Positions 46,535 to 54,819 of a DNA stretch of 64,000 bases are shown piece by piece. The stretch lies in contig CAZSAT010000009.1 in the NCBI GenBank assembly GCA_964604675.1, positions 36,711 to 100,710 on the forward strand. The letters are read 5' to 3'. Both the position numbers and the translations under genes were made by a program. A model generated the notes under the pieces. The model was given only the letters and a program-made list of their open reading frames with translations. It searched no databases and was not told the origin of the DNA. This DNA is from CAZSAT01 sp964604675. Its GTDB lineage: Bacteria; Myxococcota_A; UBA796; CAJQPC01. Numbering within the stretch: position 1 is the stretch's first letter; each line of letters opens with the position of its first letter.

Positions 46535-47616
46535 GGTGCTCCGTTAGCACGCTTCGAGCGCAACACCTCGACGATCAGGGTCGACAGCTCGTGGTGGCCC
46601 TGGGCGTTCAGGTGGACGAGGTCCTCGAAGAGCCGGCCCGAGGGGGTGTCGAGCTCGCCGGCCCGCGGCAGGTCGCGCTCGGCGTCGACCAGGGCCAGGC
46701 CGCGGCGGGCGGCGACGTCGCGCACGACCTGCTGGGCGGCCGTGGGGGCGCGCACCGGGATCTCATCGGCGTCACGCACCGCGCGGTACGCGGCGGTGGC
46801 CGCCTCGATGTCCGTCTCGTGCAGGATCTTGGCCTGCTCGTAGCCCTCGGCGGCGCAGGGGTCCGACGCGCAGGTGGTCTGGGCCGGAGGCAGCATGATC
46901 GCCGACACCGGGGTGACCAGCACCAGGTCCACCCCGGCGCCCTCGGCGAGGTCGGCGAGGCGTTCGAGGTTGGCCTCCAGGCCCTCGAGTGCCTCGGCCC
47001 GGTCGCTGGCGCTGGGCCAGGAGGCGGACGGCGACGCTTCCGCGCCGGTGCCCACCAGCCTCCCCGTGAGGCGACGGACCAGGTGGGAGAGCATCAGGCC
47101 GTCGAGCACCGCGGCGACGCGGGCGCTCGTGCCCGACCACCAGTCCCCGTAGGCCTTGCGGAAGTAGAGGTTTCCGAAGTCGTTGTGGCAGCAGTAGGCC
47201 ACCACCGTGTCGACCTCGTAGGCGAGCAGCGCCTCCAGGATGGCCACGTGGTCCTTCGACTCGAGGCCGGGGAGCCCGAGGTTGAGCGCCTCGACGCCGA
47301 GGCTGCGCCCGACCAGCGCGGGGAACTCCATCTCCGCCCGCACCTTGCCGGTGCCTCCGTGCACGCTGCTCCCGCCGAGGAAGGCCACCCGCGGGCGACG
47401 CGCCTGCACGTCGAAGCGCTCGGGCGGCAGCAACACCTCCTGGTAGGTGGCCACGACCTCGCCCTCGGTCTCGGTGAACCAGACGTCGTGCACGGTGAGC
47501 GCCGGGGCCACGTGCCCGAAGGGCTGGGACGGCGCACCGAGCAGCAGGCGGAGCACGATCTCGGCCGCGCCGAGCACGAAGAGCGCGAAGCCGAGTCCGA
47601 AGGCCAGGCGCTTCAC
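46531..47616 (-). CDS. Membrane-anchored SGNH/GDSL-type hydrolase
   Basis: 361 residues. An N-terminal hydrophobic anchor (FGLGFALFVLGAAEIVLRLLL) precedes an SGNH fold: block I FLGGSSVHG (nucleophile Ser), Gly block LNLGLPGLES, Asn block CCHNDFGN and block V DLVHLNAQGH (Asp-x-x-His). Likely an esterase acting in the periplasm on acyl or O-acetyl groups. GTG at 47616 is the only start that keeps the anchor. It is first gene of the operon running to 43459 and divergent from the NFACT-R gene across 71 bases. Confidence 0.87.
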   Translation of the reverse strand: MKRLAFGLGFALFVLGAAEIVLRLLLGAPSQPFGHVAPALTVHDVWFTETEGEVVATYQEVLLPPERFDVQARRPRVAFLGGSSVHGGTGKVRAEMEFPALVGRSLGVEALNLGLPGLESKDHVAILEALLAYEVDTVVAYCCHNDFGNLYFRKAYGDWWSGTSARVAAVLDGLMLSHLVRRLTGRLVGTGAEASPSASWPSASDRAEALEGLEANLERLADLAEGAGVDLVLVTPVSAIMLPPAQTTCASDPCAAEGYEQAKILHETDIEAATAAYRAVRDADEIPVRAPTAAQQVVRDVAARRGLALVDAERDLPRAGELDTPSGRLFEDLVHLNAQGHHELSTLIVEVLRSKRANGAP

Positions 47617-47687
47617 AGTCGCGTTCCCGGGGCGCACAGGTGGTGGTCGACGGGCGGGCGCAGCACGGCGAACGTTACATCGTCGCC

Positions 47688-48080
47688 ATGAGCTTCCACC
47701 CCGCGACCATCCCCTACGACGTCGGCGTGTGGACCTACGAGCTGCCCGGCGGCTGGCACGTCTGGGCGGGACGCACCGCCCGCGACAACGATCGGCTCTC
47801 GCTGAAGGTCGCGCGCAACGACGACTGGTGGTTCCACCTGCGCGGCATGCCCGGCAGCCACGTGGTGCTCTTCGTGCGCGACGGGGTGGAGCCCGACAAG
47901 GACACGGTGAAGGCCGCGGCCGCGATCGCGGCCTACCACTCCAAGCAGCGCGACGGCGGCATGGTCGCCGTGAGCGCCACGCGGGCGCGCTTCGTGTCCA
48001 AGCCACGGGGCGCGAAGGCCGGCACGGTGAGCATCAAGCGCGAGGTGGTGCTGAAGGTGCGGCCGGGCATCCCGGACTGA
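47688..48080 (+). CDS. Stand-alone NFACT-R (DUF814) protein
   Basis: 130 residues, matching only the C-terminal NFACT-R domain of RqcH/NEMF/fibronectin-binding proteins: WAGRTARDNDRLSLKVARNDDWWFHLRGMPGSHVVL, and AAAAIAAYHSK. In the full-length family this domain contacts tRNA/ribosome during quality control. The NFACT-N and coiled-coil parts are absent here, and no neighbour supplies them. An upstream in-frame start exists at 47640, but ATG 47688 gives the usual domain boundary. Confidence 0.85.
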   Translation: MSFHPATIPYDVGVWTYELPGGWHVWAGRTARDNDRLSLKVARNDDWWFHLRGMPGSHVVLFVRDGVEPDKDTVKAAAAIAAYHSKQRDGGMVAVSATRARFVSKPRGAKAGTVSIKREVVLKVRPGIPD

Positions 48081-48248
48081 CGAAGATCCCATGCCACCCT
48101 CGGGTGCCGGGCAGCGCCGTCGAAGCTGCGGCTCGGGCGCCGCACCGTGCGTCTGGATCCCGGCGAGGATGCGCCGGCTGCAAGGCGATGACACGCCTCC
48201 CAGGCCGAGGTTCGAGGGACGGAAGCCCCCAGGGCCGCCGACGCAGGT

Positions 48249-48264
48249 CGGCACGGACCTTGCT
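48249..48264 (+). promoter_or_regulatory. Sigma-54-like promoter close to start codon
   Basis: CGGCACG-GACC-TTGCT matches TGGCACG-N4-TTGCW with one mismatch and correct GG-N10-GC spacing (GG 48250-48251, GC 48262-48263). The predicted start of transcription (~48275) is only 2 bases before ATG 48277, so the mRNA would be nearly leaderless. This makes the call less sure. Confidence 0.45.
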
Positions 48265-48276
48265 CCGCTCTCCCCC

Positions 48277-48852
48277 ATGCTGACCGTGCTCCTGGCCTGC
48301 GCCACCGCCGACCCCGAGGCCCACATCCCGGACCGCGGCGCCTCGTCGACCCTCACCGGGACCGAGGACCCCGAGCTGGCCGTGGACTCCGGCTCGGCCG
48401 ACACGGCCACGACGGTCGAAGACGACGACGACGACGAAGGGGCCGACGAGGACCCCGCGGACGAGCCGACGCCAGACGCGCCCACCTGGGTGTGCGACGA
48501 GGAGATCCGGAACGGCTCGGAGATCTGCGACGACGCGGCGTTCGGGGTGCCGGACCCCTACGAGCCGCGGGCCCTGGTGTGCGTGACCGGGGAGGGCGGC
48601 GTGGGGTACGTGGCCTCGAACACCGGGCCCACGATGAGCGACGGCATCGCGCGGTGCCAGGGCTGGGAGGAGAACGGTCAGGACGCGTGGGACCACCTGC
48701 AGTATGTGGAGCAGCTGACCTGTGGCTACGACGGCCAGGTGCTCGAGGTGGACCTCGAGGCGTGGCGCGGGCAGACGATGTGGGTCGGCGTGCACGACCA
48801 CCCGCTCGGCGGCGGGCACATGACGCACGTGTGCATCGCTCATCAGGAGTGA
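48277..48852 (+). CDS. Small acidic lipoprotein
   Basis: 191 residues: MLTVLLAC lipobox, an acidic linker (VEDDDDDEGADEDPADEP), then a ~110-residue domain with five cysteines (WVCDEEIRNGSEICDD, ALVCVTGEGG, ARCQGWEE, LTCGYDGQ) and a His-rich end (HDHPLGGGHMTHVCIAHQE). No family recognised; the His/Cys/acid mix might bind metal. The start is set by the signal peptide; in-frame codons from 48091 are likely untranslated. Bases 48081-48276 hold only the candidate sigma-54 site. Confidence 0.75.
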   Translation: MLTVLLACATADPEAHIPDRGASSTLTGTEDPELAVDSGSADTATTVEDDDDDEGADEDPADEPTPDAPTWVCDEEIRNGSEICDDAAFGVPDPYEPRALVCVTGEGGVGYVASNTGPTMSDGIARCQGWEENGQDAWDHLQYVEQLTCGYDGQVLEVDLEAWRGQTMWVGVHDHPLGGGHMTHVCIAHQE

Positions 48853-48864
48853 CGCGCGAGCCCC

Positions 48865-50688
48865 CTACCCCTCCGCCAACGCCGCATCGATGGCCTCACG
48901 CACCGCCTGCGGATCGTGCGTGCGCGACAGGTAGACGATCACGCCGTCCCGGTCGATCACCACCTGCACCGGGTAGGGCGACACCGCCGCGCCGAGGTTG
49001 TCGGCCATCGAGTAGGTCCGGTACACGTAGCCGTCGCTGTCCAGGAGCACCGGCAGGGTGACCTCGGCCTCGGAGATGAAGGTCCACGACACGTCGTAGT
49101 CGTCGTTGCCGTTGATCAGGTAGACCTGCAGCTCGTCCTCGGTGTAGTGGTCCGCGATGCTGGGTTGGATGTCTGGAACCTCCAGACTGCAGACCGGTCA
49201 GTACTCGGCCCAGAAGGCCAGGAAGCGCACCTTGCCCTGGGAGTGGGACAGCCGGTAGGCGTTGGTGTCCTCGCTCGGCCACTCAAAGCCCGTCATCTCG
49301 AAGTCCTCGGCCGCCTCGCCGAGCAGGGACTGGCCCCAGGTCGCCCTCACCTCGACCTGCGGCTCGTCCGGGTCGTTGGTGGTGAGCATCAGCGCTTCCT
49401 CGGGCGGCTGACCGGTCGGCGTGACCACCACGGCCGTGCTCTCGCCGGGAGCCAGGGTCACCGAGTCCGTCGAGAAGGCGTAGTTGGCGCTGTGGGCGAT
49501 CGTGAGCTCCAGGTCCATCGCGCCGCCGTTCTTCAGCGTCATCGCCTCGGCCACGCCCGACTCGGTGAAGTAGAGGTAGGCCGGCGCGTCGATCTCCGGG
49601 CCCGCGACCCCCGGTTCGTGCCGGAAGCTGCGCGCGTGGAACCAGTCCGCGACGGCGACGTTCCCACCGCTCGCAGCGATGCCGAAGGCGATCTGCTCGG
49701 CCGGCTCGTGGCCGAGCACGACCGGACCGCCCTCACCCACCCAGGCGACCTCGTAGCCGACCCAGCTGGCGCTGTAGGCGTAGTCTCCATCGAGCGCCAC
49801 CGCGTTGGCCGAGCCCTGCACGTCGAAGCCACCGCGGTCGCTGAGCGTGTCCTGCACGATGTCGTAGACCACCACCCCGTCGCCGCCGACCGCCACCACC
49901 ACGCGCTCGCCGTCGAAGGCGATGTCGTTGCCCACCGTGGGCAGCGTGGCGCGGTCCAGCTCGACCGGCGCGTCGGCGGTGCTGACGTCCCAGAGCACCA
50001 GCGCGTCGGCGTCGGCCACCACCGCGCGGTCCCCGACGAGGCCCACCGCGCTGGCGTCGTCGCCCAGGGTGGCGAGGAGCGTGTCGGAGTCGTCGTAGAG
50101 CCGCGCGCCCTGGGACTGGGCGGCCATCAGCACGCGACCGCCGTCCGCCGCCAGGTCCTCGTAGGCCCCGCTCAAGAGCGCCGAGAGGCCACAGCTCCCC
50201 TCTTGCGGGTTGTCGGCGTCGCTCACGTCGATGCAGCCCACGTTGCTGTAGCGGGTGCCGACCCACACCCGCTCGGTGCTGGCGTCGTAGGCCAGGTCGT
50301 AGCCACGCAGGCCGGCGCGGAACATCAGCTCCTCGCCCGAGGCCATGTCCAAGGCGTACCAGCCTCCCTGCCCCGTGAGGATGGCGAGCTGGTCGTTCAC
50401 CGCCACCGCGTCGACGCCCTCGAAGAAGTAGTCCGACTCGAGGTCGAGGTTCATGGTCTCGACCAGCGGGTGGCCCAACGCCCAGTCGGGCTGACCCGAC
50501 GAGGTGCCACCCGAGTCCCCGCCGCCGCTGTCGGACCCGGTGACGGCGGTGTCGTCGACCCCGAGGCCGGTCTCGTCACCACCCCCGCCGCCCGCCAGGG
50601 CCACGCAGTCACCATCGCGGTTCCGGCCGAAGCCGTCTTCGCAGTCCACCGGCCCGGTGCAGGCCGAGAGCCATCCGATCGTCAGCAT
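48865..50688 (-). CDS. Probable selenoprotein: LVIVD-propeller lipoprotein with Sec-containing thioredoxin domain (TGA at 49198-49200 read as Sec)
   Basis: 607 codons read through one in-frame TGA. MLTIGWLSAC is a lipobox; a D-T-G/Gly linker follows; residues ~75-370 are LVIVD-type beta-propeller blades (GCIDVSDADNPQEG, LWDVSTADAPVEL); ~375-465 an ASH/Ig-like domain (LTTNDPDEPQVEV); ~480-607 a TlpA/redoxin-type thioredoxin fold. The motif reads FLAFWAEY-U-PVCSLEVPDIQ, so Sec497 replaces the first Cys of CxxC and C500 is the resolving Cys. Downstream residues continue the fold without frameshift, including the cis-Pro loop VSPYPVQVVIDRDG. A perfect hairpin starts 10 bases after the TGA. Gene callers would end the gene at 49198 and start a false one at 49092. 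The Sec machinery (selA, selB, selC, selD) is not in the window. Confidence 0.85.
49171..49187 (-). promoter_or_regulatory. Candidate bacterial SECIS hairpin
   Basis: In the mRNA, GUCUGG-AGGUU-CCAGAC forms a 6-base-pair stem with an AGGUU loop. The loop GG lies at bases 18-19 after the UGA, close to the spacing in E. coli fdhF, whose loop also contains AGGU. It lies within the coding sequence, as bacterial SECIS elements do. It would bind SelB. Confidence 0.8.
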
Positions 50689-50851
50689 GCGGACAGGATG
50701 CCGGACGCCGGCCCACGTCGCGAAATCGACCGCCCCCGCCCGGTGGCGGACCCGCCCCAGCCGGAGCCATCGCGGGGCATGGCGTGGCTCGCCCTCACGG
50801 AGCTTGCGGCACGGGCGTGTCGGTGAGACCCTCGACTCGTGAAGGCCGTTC

Positions 50852-51853
50852 ATGCGACCCACCCCTGACGGCAGCCACACCACCTCCTGGGGGATCCTTG
50901 GCGGTGTGGTGCTCGTGCTGCTGTGCGTCGGGTGGTGGTGGCTGCAGCAGCCGGCGACGCCCGACGAACAGCCAGCGGAGCCCAGGACGGCCCCTCGGGG
51001 CGTCGTGACCACCGCTGTCGCGACAGCCGACGAGCCCGAGCAGCCGAGCGTGACCGACAGTGGGCCCAGGCCCTTCGAGCCGCGCACGGTGCTCGAGGAG
51101 GCCGCGCTCGCGCTCGCGACGGCCAGCGGGGGCGGGGTGGTCGTCTGTCCGCTCCCCACGGACCTGCCCGAAGACGCCGTGGTGAGCCTGATGCACCGCG
51201 AGCGTCAAGGCCACGACGTGGTCGGCGGTGTGAGGGAGGCCGCGGGAGCGTCGCCGGTGTGGGAAGACGGCGACTTCACCACACCCATCGGCTGGGTCGC
51301 CTGGGAGGGTGCATGGGTCGGGGAGCGCGCCACCTGCTGGTGGGAGGAGCACGGCACCGTGCGCCTCTCCGGCAGGATCGAGGGCGAGCTGGCCGGCCGG
51401 GAGCTCGGACTGCGGACCTCGCCGAACGGCTCTCCGACGCCTGTCGACGGCCCGACCTTCGAGCTGGACGTCGAACGCGCAACCTGGCTGCACCTGGAGC
51501 TGACGGAGCTCTACGCCTACGACGATCCCCACGGCGAGCCTTACGAGCGCTGGAGCCGCCTGCAGAGGCTCGAGCTGGAGCCGGTTCACGACCTGGACGG
51601 GCTGGTGCTCGACGCCGACCCCGATGGCGACCTCGACGTGGAGCCGACCGACTTCTCCGAGATGGCGGCGCGCCACGCCGACGCCATGCAGGCCGCCGAT
51701 CCCTTCGACGCCGCCCTGGACGACGACGGGCTGTCGGCCGAGGCGCGCGCCCAGCTGGAGACGTGGCGCGAAGAGCGGGACGAGGCGCGCGTGGCCATCC
51801 AGGAGACCCTGGAGCACATCCTGGAGCTGCAGGACTTCGCCCCAGGGGAGTGA
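50852..51853 (+). CDS. Single-pass membrane protein of unknown function
   Basis: 333 residues. One transmembrane helix at ~13-31 (WGILGGVVLVLLCVGWWWL) anchors a large outer domain. The region ~90-200 holds mixed beta structure (SGGGVVVCPLPTDLPEDAVV, LSGRIEGELAGRELGLR), and ~200-290 has an acidic segment (LDADPDGDLDVEPTDFSEM). The C-terminal ~50 residues are a coiled coil. Only two Cys. No family recognised. ATG at 50852. It diverges from the selenoprotein gene across 163 bases. Confidence 0.78.
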   Translation: MRPTPDGSHTTSWGILGGVVLVLLCVGWWWLQQPATPDEQPAEPRTAPRGVVTTAVATADEPEQPSVTDSGPRPFEPRTVLEEAALALATASGGGVVVCPLPTDLPEDAVVSLMHRERQGHDVVGGVREAAGASPVWEDGDFTTPIGWVAWEGAWVGERATCWWEEHGTVRLSGRIEGELAGRELGLRTSPNGSPTPVDGPTFELDVERATWLHLELTELYAYDDPHGEPYERWSRLQRLELEPVHDLDGLVLDADPDGDLDVEPTDFSEMAARHADAMQAADPFDAALDDDGLSAEARAQLETWREERDEARVAIQETLEHILELQDFAPGE

Positions 51854-51923
51854 TCCGACGCCGATGGGCAGGTCACCTTCGCGACGGGAGCAGGACGACG
51901 CGGGGGGCGTGTAGAATGGGCCC

Positions 51924-52118
51924 ATGAAGTCCAGGCTGCTGGAAGAGGTGGAGACGGACCGGCAGGCGCGCCTCGATGCGCTCACCCCCGCCGAGCGCGT
52001 GGCGCTGAGCTTGCGTCTGGGCCAGCGCGCCAGGACCGTCTATGCAGCCGCGCACGGTGTGACCCTGGCGGAAGCCCACGCGGCGCTCGTGGCTGGCCGC
52101 GACGGATGCCGAAGCTAG
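51924..52118 (+). CDS. Small protein paired with nucleotidyltransferase (possible antitoxin)
   Basis: 64 residues: MKSRLLEEVETDRQARLDAL, then PAERVALSLRLGQRARTVYAAAHGVTLAEA. Helical, no membrane segment. TAGAAT at 51912-51917 might be a -10 element. Its stop codon directly abuts the GTG of the nucleotidyltransferase-like gene with no spacer, the usual layout of a small regulator/antitoxin plus nucleotidyltransferase module. Role inferred from layout only. Confidence 0.65.
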   Translation: MKSRLLEEVETDRQARLDALTPAERVALSLRLGQRARTVYAAAHGVTLAEAHAALVAGRDGCRS

Positions 52119-52676
52119 GTGTTCGCGCTCCTCGGTCGGGTGGTCGCGCATCTCGACGCCAGGTCCGTCCACCATTGCCTGATCGGCGCAGGGGCACTCT
52201 CAGCCGCCGGGTACAGCCGTGCCACGCAGGATCTTGACCTCCTGACCGTCGAGGATCGGGTCCTCGAGGAGCGCTTCTGGGCGGAGGTTGAGCTGCATGC
52301 GGACGTGGAGGTCCGAGACGGGCGTCTCGACCACAGCGATCCGCTCGCCGGGCTCGTCCGCATCGAGAACGACGAACTGGACCAGGTCGACGTCGTCGTG
52401 GGACGTCACCCCGAGTGGCAAGTCCCGCTGGTGGCACGTTCTGCGCCGATCCGGCTGGGCGACGGACAGGTTCGTGTCGCGGAACCGGCCGATCTCGTGC
52501 TGTTGAAGCTGTTCGCGGGATCGACGGCGGATGACCGCGACGTGCTCGCGTTGCTGAAGCTCGATCCGCACCTGAAGCTGCTGGTTGACCTGCGGGTGGG
52601 TACGCTTCCGACCCGAGCCCGACGGCGCTGGGCTCGATTGCTCGACGATGTCCGTGCGGACGGGGAGAGCACCTGA
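52119..52676 (+). CDS. Nucleotidyltransferase-fold protein (possible toxin-antitoxin partner)
   Basis: 185 residues with a minimal nucleotidyltransferase signature: HHCLIGAGALSAAGYSRATQDLDLLT (Gly-x-Gly-Ala followed by D-x-D) and a later acidic strand ELDQVDVVVG that would complete the metal triad. EPADLVLLKLFAG is typical of AbiEii/DUF6036-type proteins. Such enzymes occur as toxins or antitoxins. GTG start at 52119 abuts the stop of the 64-residue gene. GC content looks lower than in neighbouring genes by eye, a hint of transfer. Confidence 0.78.
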   Translation: MFALLGRVVAHLDARSVHHCLIGAGALSAAGYSRATQDLDLLTVEDRVLEERFWAEVELHADVEVRDGRLDHSDPLAGLVRIENDELDQVDVVVGRHPEWQVPLVARSAPIRLGDGQVRVAEPADLVLLKLFAGSTADDRDVLALLKLDPHLKLLVDLRVGTLPTRARRRWARLLDDVRADGEST

Positions 52677-52725
52677 CTGCCGTCCCGGGTGGCAGACCCG
52701 CCCCACCCGGGTACCATCGCAGGAC

Positions 52726-54819
52726 ATGTGGTGGCTCCCCCTGACGTTCGCGGCCGAAGGCTCGATGACCCTGAGCCCGACCACGGTGCCCGTGGACGAG
52801 AAGGTCACCATGACGGTCACCTACACCGTGGGCGCCGGCGGCATGCAGGCCGGCGACGCGCTCACCCTGAGCGATCCCCTGTTCCACGGCATGCGCTGGG
52901 CGCGCTGGGGCTACCTGCAGACCGATCCCGAAGCGTGCACCCCCTACGCCGAGCCCGCCGGCGACTCGAAGGAGCCCTCGAGCGCCGGCCTCGTGACCGT
53001 GTCGACCGACGGCGCCGCGGAGCTCTCGCTGCAGCGCACCGAGCAGACCGGCACCATCCACAACATGGGGGTCAGCACCGCGCTCGTGGTCTCCGGCGAG
53101 CTGGTCGAGGGCGACACCGTGACCATCACGATCGGGGACGACAGCGAAGACGCCGACTGCGGCCTGCAGAGCTCCGTGCGGGCCTTCGACCGCGTGGCCT
53201 GGCGCCTGAACGAGAGCCTCGGCGGCGCTTCGGTGCCGGTGGGCGTGGGGCTCTTCGCGTTCCGCGCCGAGGGCGAGCCCGTGGCCCTGCTGGTGTCGGC
53301 CCCGAGCCAGGCCGCGACCGGCGCCCCCTTCACCGTCCGGGTGGCCGTGATGGACGCGCGCGGGAACCCGCTGCCCGACTTCGACGAGGCCGTGGAGCTC
53401 GACGGCCAGAGCGTGGTGCCGGTGGACGGCCTGGCGCTCTTCGAGGTGAGCGCCGAGCCCGGCATCCAGCGCTTCGTGGCCACGGCCGGCGGGCTGGAAG
53501 GCCTGTCGAACCCCGTCTCGGTCGCCGACACCCTGCCCGAGCAGCAGATCTTCTGGGGGGATCTGCACACCCACCACGGCCACCACTACACCGACGACGA
53601 CGGCAGCCTGGTCGATCAGAACCACGCCTACGCCCGCGACGTGGTCGGCCTGCACGTGGGCTGCGAGTCGGTGAAGGCCACGCCCAAGGAGATCGACGCG
53701 GCCGCGATCTGGGCCGAGCAGCAGGAGGCCTGCGTGACCTACACCGAGGACGGGGTGTACGTGGCCATGCTGGGCTTCGAGTGGATGGGCAACGAGGTGG
53801 CGCTCGGCGAAGAGGGCCACCACAACGTGTACTACGACGGCTGCGACGGCCCGCTGGGCTACGCGGGGCTCGCGGGGCTGCAGGACCAGGATGGCGACGA
53901 GGGGCTGTGGAGCTTCATGGACCGCGCCCGGACCGAGACCGGCAACGACAGCGTGTCGGTCCCCCACGCCACGGACTACACCGGCTACAACTGGAACGAC
54001 CGCGATGACGTGAAGCGCCCCCTCGCCGAGATCTACAGCGAGTGGGGCGCCTCGGACAACGACCAGGTCACCACCTCGCTGCACGCCGGCACCTACGTGG
54101 GCCTCGCCCAGGGGCACCGGATGGGCCTGATCGGTGCGAGCGACAACCACGACGGCTACCTCGGCAACCGCTGGGCCTACAAGAACGACTTCGGCGGGCT
54201 GGGCGCCTACGTGTTGCCGGAGCTGACCCGGGCCGCGCTCTTCGAGGGCCTCAAGACTCGCAGCACCTACGCCACGACCGGCCACCGCCCCATCCTGCGC
54301 TTCGGCGCCAGCGACGGGGCCGAGATCCCGATGGGCTCGGTGTACGTGGCCGTCACCCCGAGCTTCTGGTGGAGCTACGCAGCCGAGACCAGCATCGAGC
54401 GCGTGGAGCTGTTGGCCATCGAGGAGGGCGGGGAGCTCCAGGTGCTGCAGACCTGGAAGCCGGGCGTCGAGGACAGCGAGGGCGAGCACACCCTGGACTG
54501 GGACGGGGCGCCGATGGCCGTGTGGCTGCACGCCGTGGAGACCGACGGGGAGGAAGCCTGGTCGAGCCCGGTCTGGCTCTCGGACTGCGACGACGCCGAC
54601 GCCTGGGACGCCACCGGCGCATGCGTCGCGGACACCGGCGATGACTCCGGCTCCGACAGCGCTGGCGAGACCGGGGGCGACGGGGGCGACGGCGGCGACA
54701 CCGGAGGGGACGAGGCCGGCACGTGCGGCAACTGCTCCACCGGCGCCGGGCCGGGTCTGGCGCTGCTGGCGCTGCTGGCCCTCAGGGGCCGGCGTCGACC
54801 GGAACAGCCTGTTTCGTGA
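52726..54819 (+). CDS. DUF3604 secreted metallohydrolase-like protein with MYXO-CTERM-like tail
   Basis: 697 residues. A short N-terminal hydrophobic segment (MWWLPLTFAAEGS) serves as signal. An N-terminal beta domain (to ~270) precedes a PHP-like DUF3604 domain starting FWGDLHTHHGHH and including GFEWMGNE, HHNVYYDGCD, LIGASDNHDGYLGNRW and THAT-like His motifs that would bind metal. The C-terminus has an EDSEGEH strand, a DTG/Gly linker, CGNCSTG, a hydrophobic helix and RGRRR, a MYXO-CTERM-like sorting signal. ATG 52726 has AGGA immediately before it (spacing very short). The 3' end overlaps the sulfatase gene by 38 bases. Confidence 0.88.
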   Translation: MWWLPLTFAAEGSMTLSPTTVPVDEKVTMTVTYTVGAGGMQAGDALTLSDPLFHGMRWARWGYLQTDPEACTPYAEPAGDSKEPSSAGLVTVSTDGAAELSLQRTEQTGTIHNMGVSTALVVSGELVEGDTVTITIGDDSEDADCGLQSSVRAFDRVAWRLNESLGGASVPVGVGLFAFRAEGEPVALLVSAPSQAATGAPFTVRVAVMDARGNPLPDFDEAVELDGQSVVPVDGLALFEVSAEPGIQRFVATAGGLEGLSNPVSVADTLPEQQIFWGDLHTHHGHHYTDDDGSLVDQNHAYARDVVGLHVGCESVKATPKEIDAAAIWAEQQEACVTYTEDGVYVAMLGFEWMGNEVALGEEGHHNVYYDGCDGPLGYAGLAGLQDQDGDEGLWSFMDRARTETGNDSVSVPHATDYTGYNWNDRDDVKRPLAEIYSEWGASDNDQVTTSLHAGTYVGLAQGHRMGLIGASDNHDGYLGNRWAYKNDFGGLGAYVLPELTRAALFEGLKTRSTYATTGHRPILRFGASDGAEIPMGSVYVAVTPSFWWSYAAETSIERVELLAIEEGGELQVLQTWKPGVEDSEGEHTLDWDGAPMAVWLHAVETDGEEAWSSPVWLSDCDDADAWDATGACVADTGDDSGSDSAGETGGDGGDGGDTGGDEAGTCGNCSTGAGPGLALLALLALRGRRRPEQPVS

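Noticed and set aside
48865..49092. Separate 75-residue gene starting at GTG 49092
   Set aside because: It would be half a thioredoxin domain lacking the active site. The read-through reading explains it better.
49198..49200. TGA as a plain nonsense mutation or sequencing error making a pseudogene
   Set aside because: Position exactly at the CxxC first Cys, intact downstream frame and a SECIS-like hairpin all favour selenocysteine, although this cannot be excluded without the rest of the genome.
52431..52446. TGGCACG site inside the nucleotidyltransferase gene
   Set aside because: GG-N10-GC spacing fits, but the -12 half lacks TTGC, and it lies inside a coding region with no gene start downstream at the right distance.
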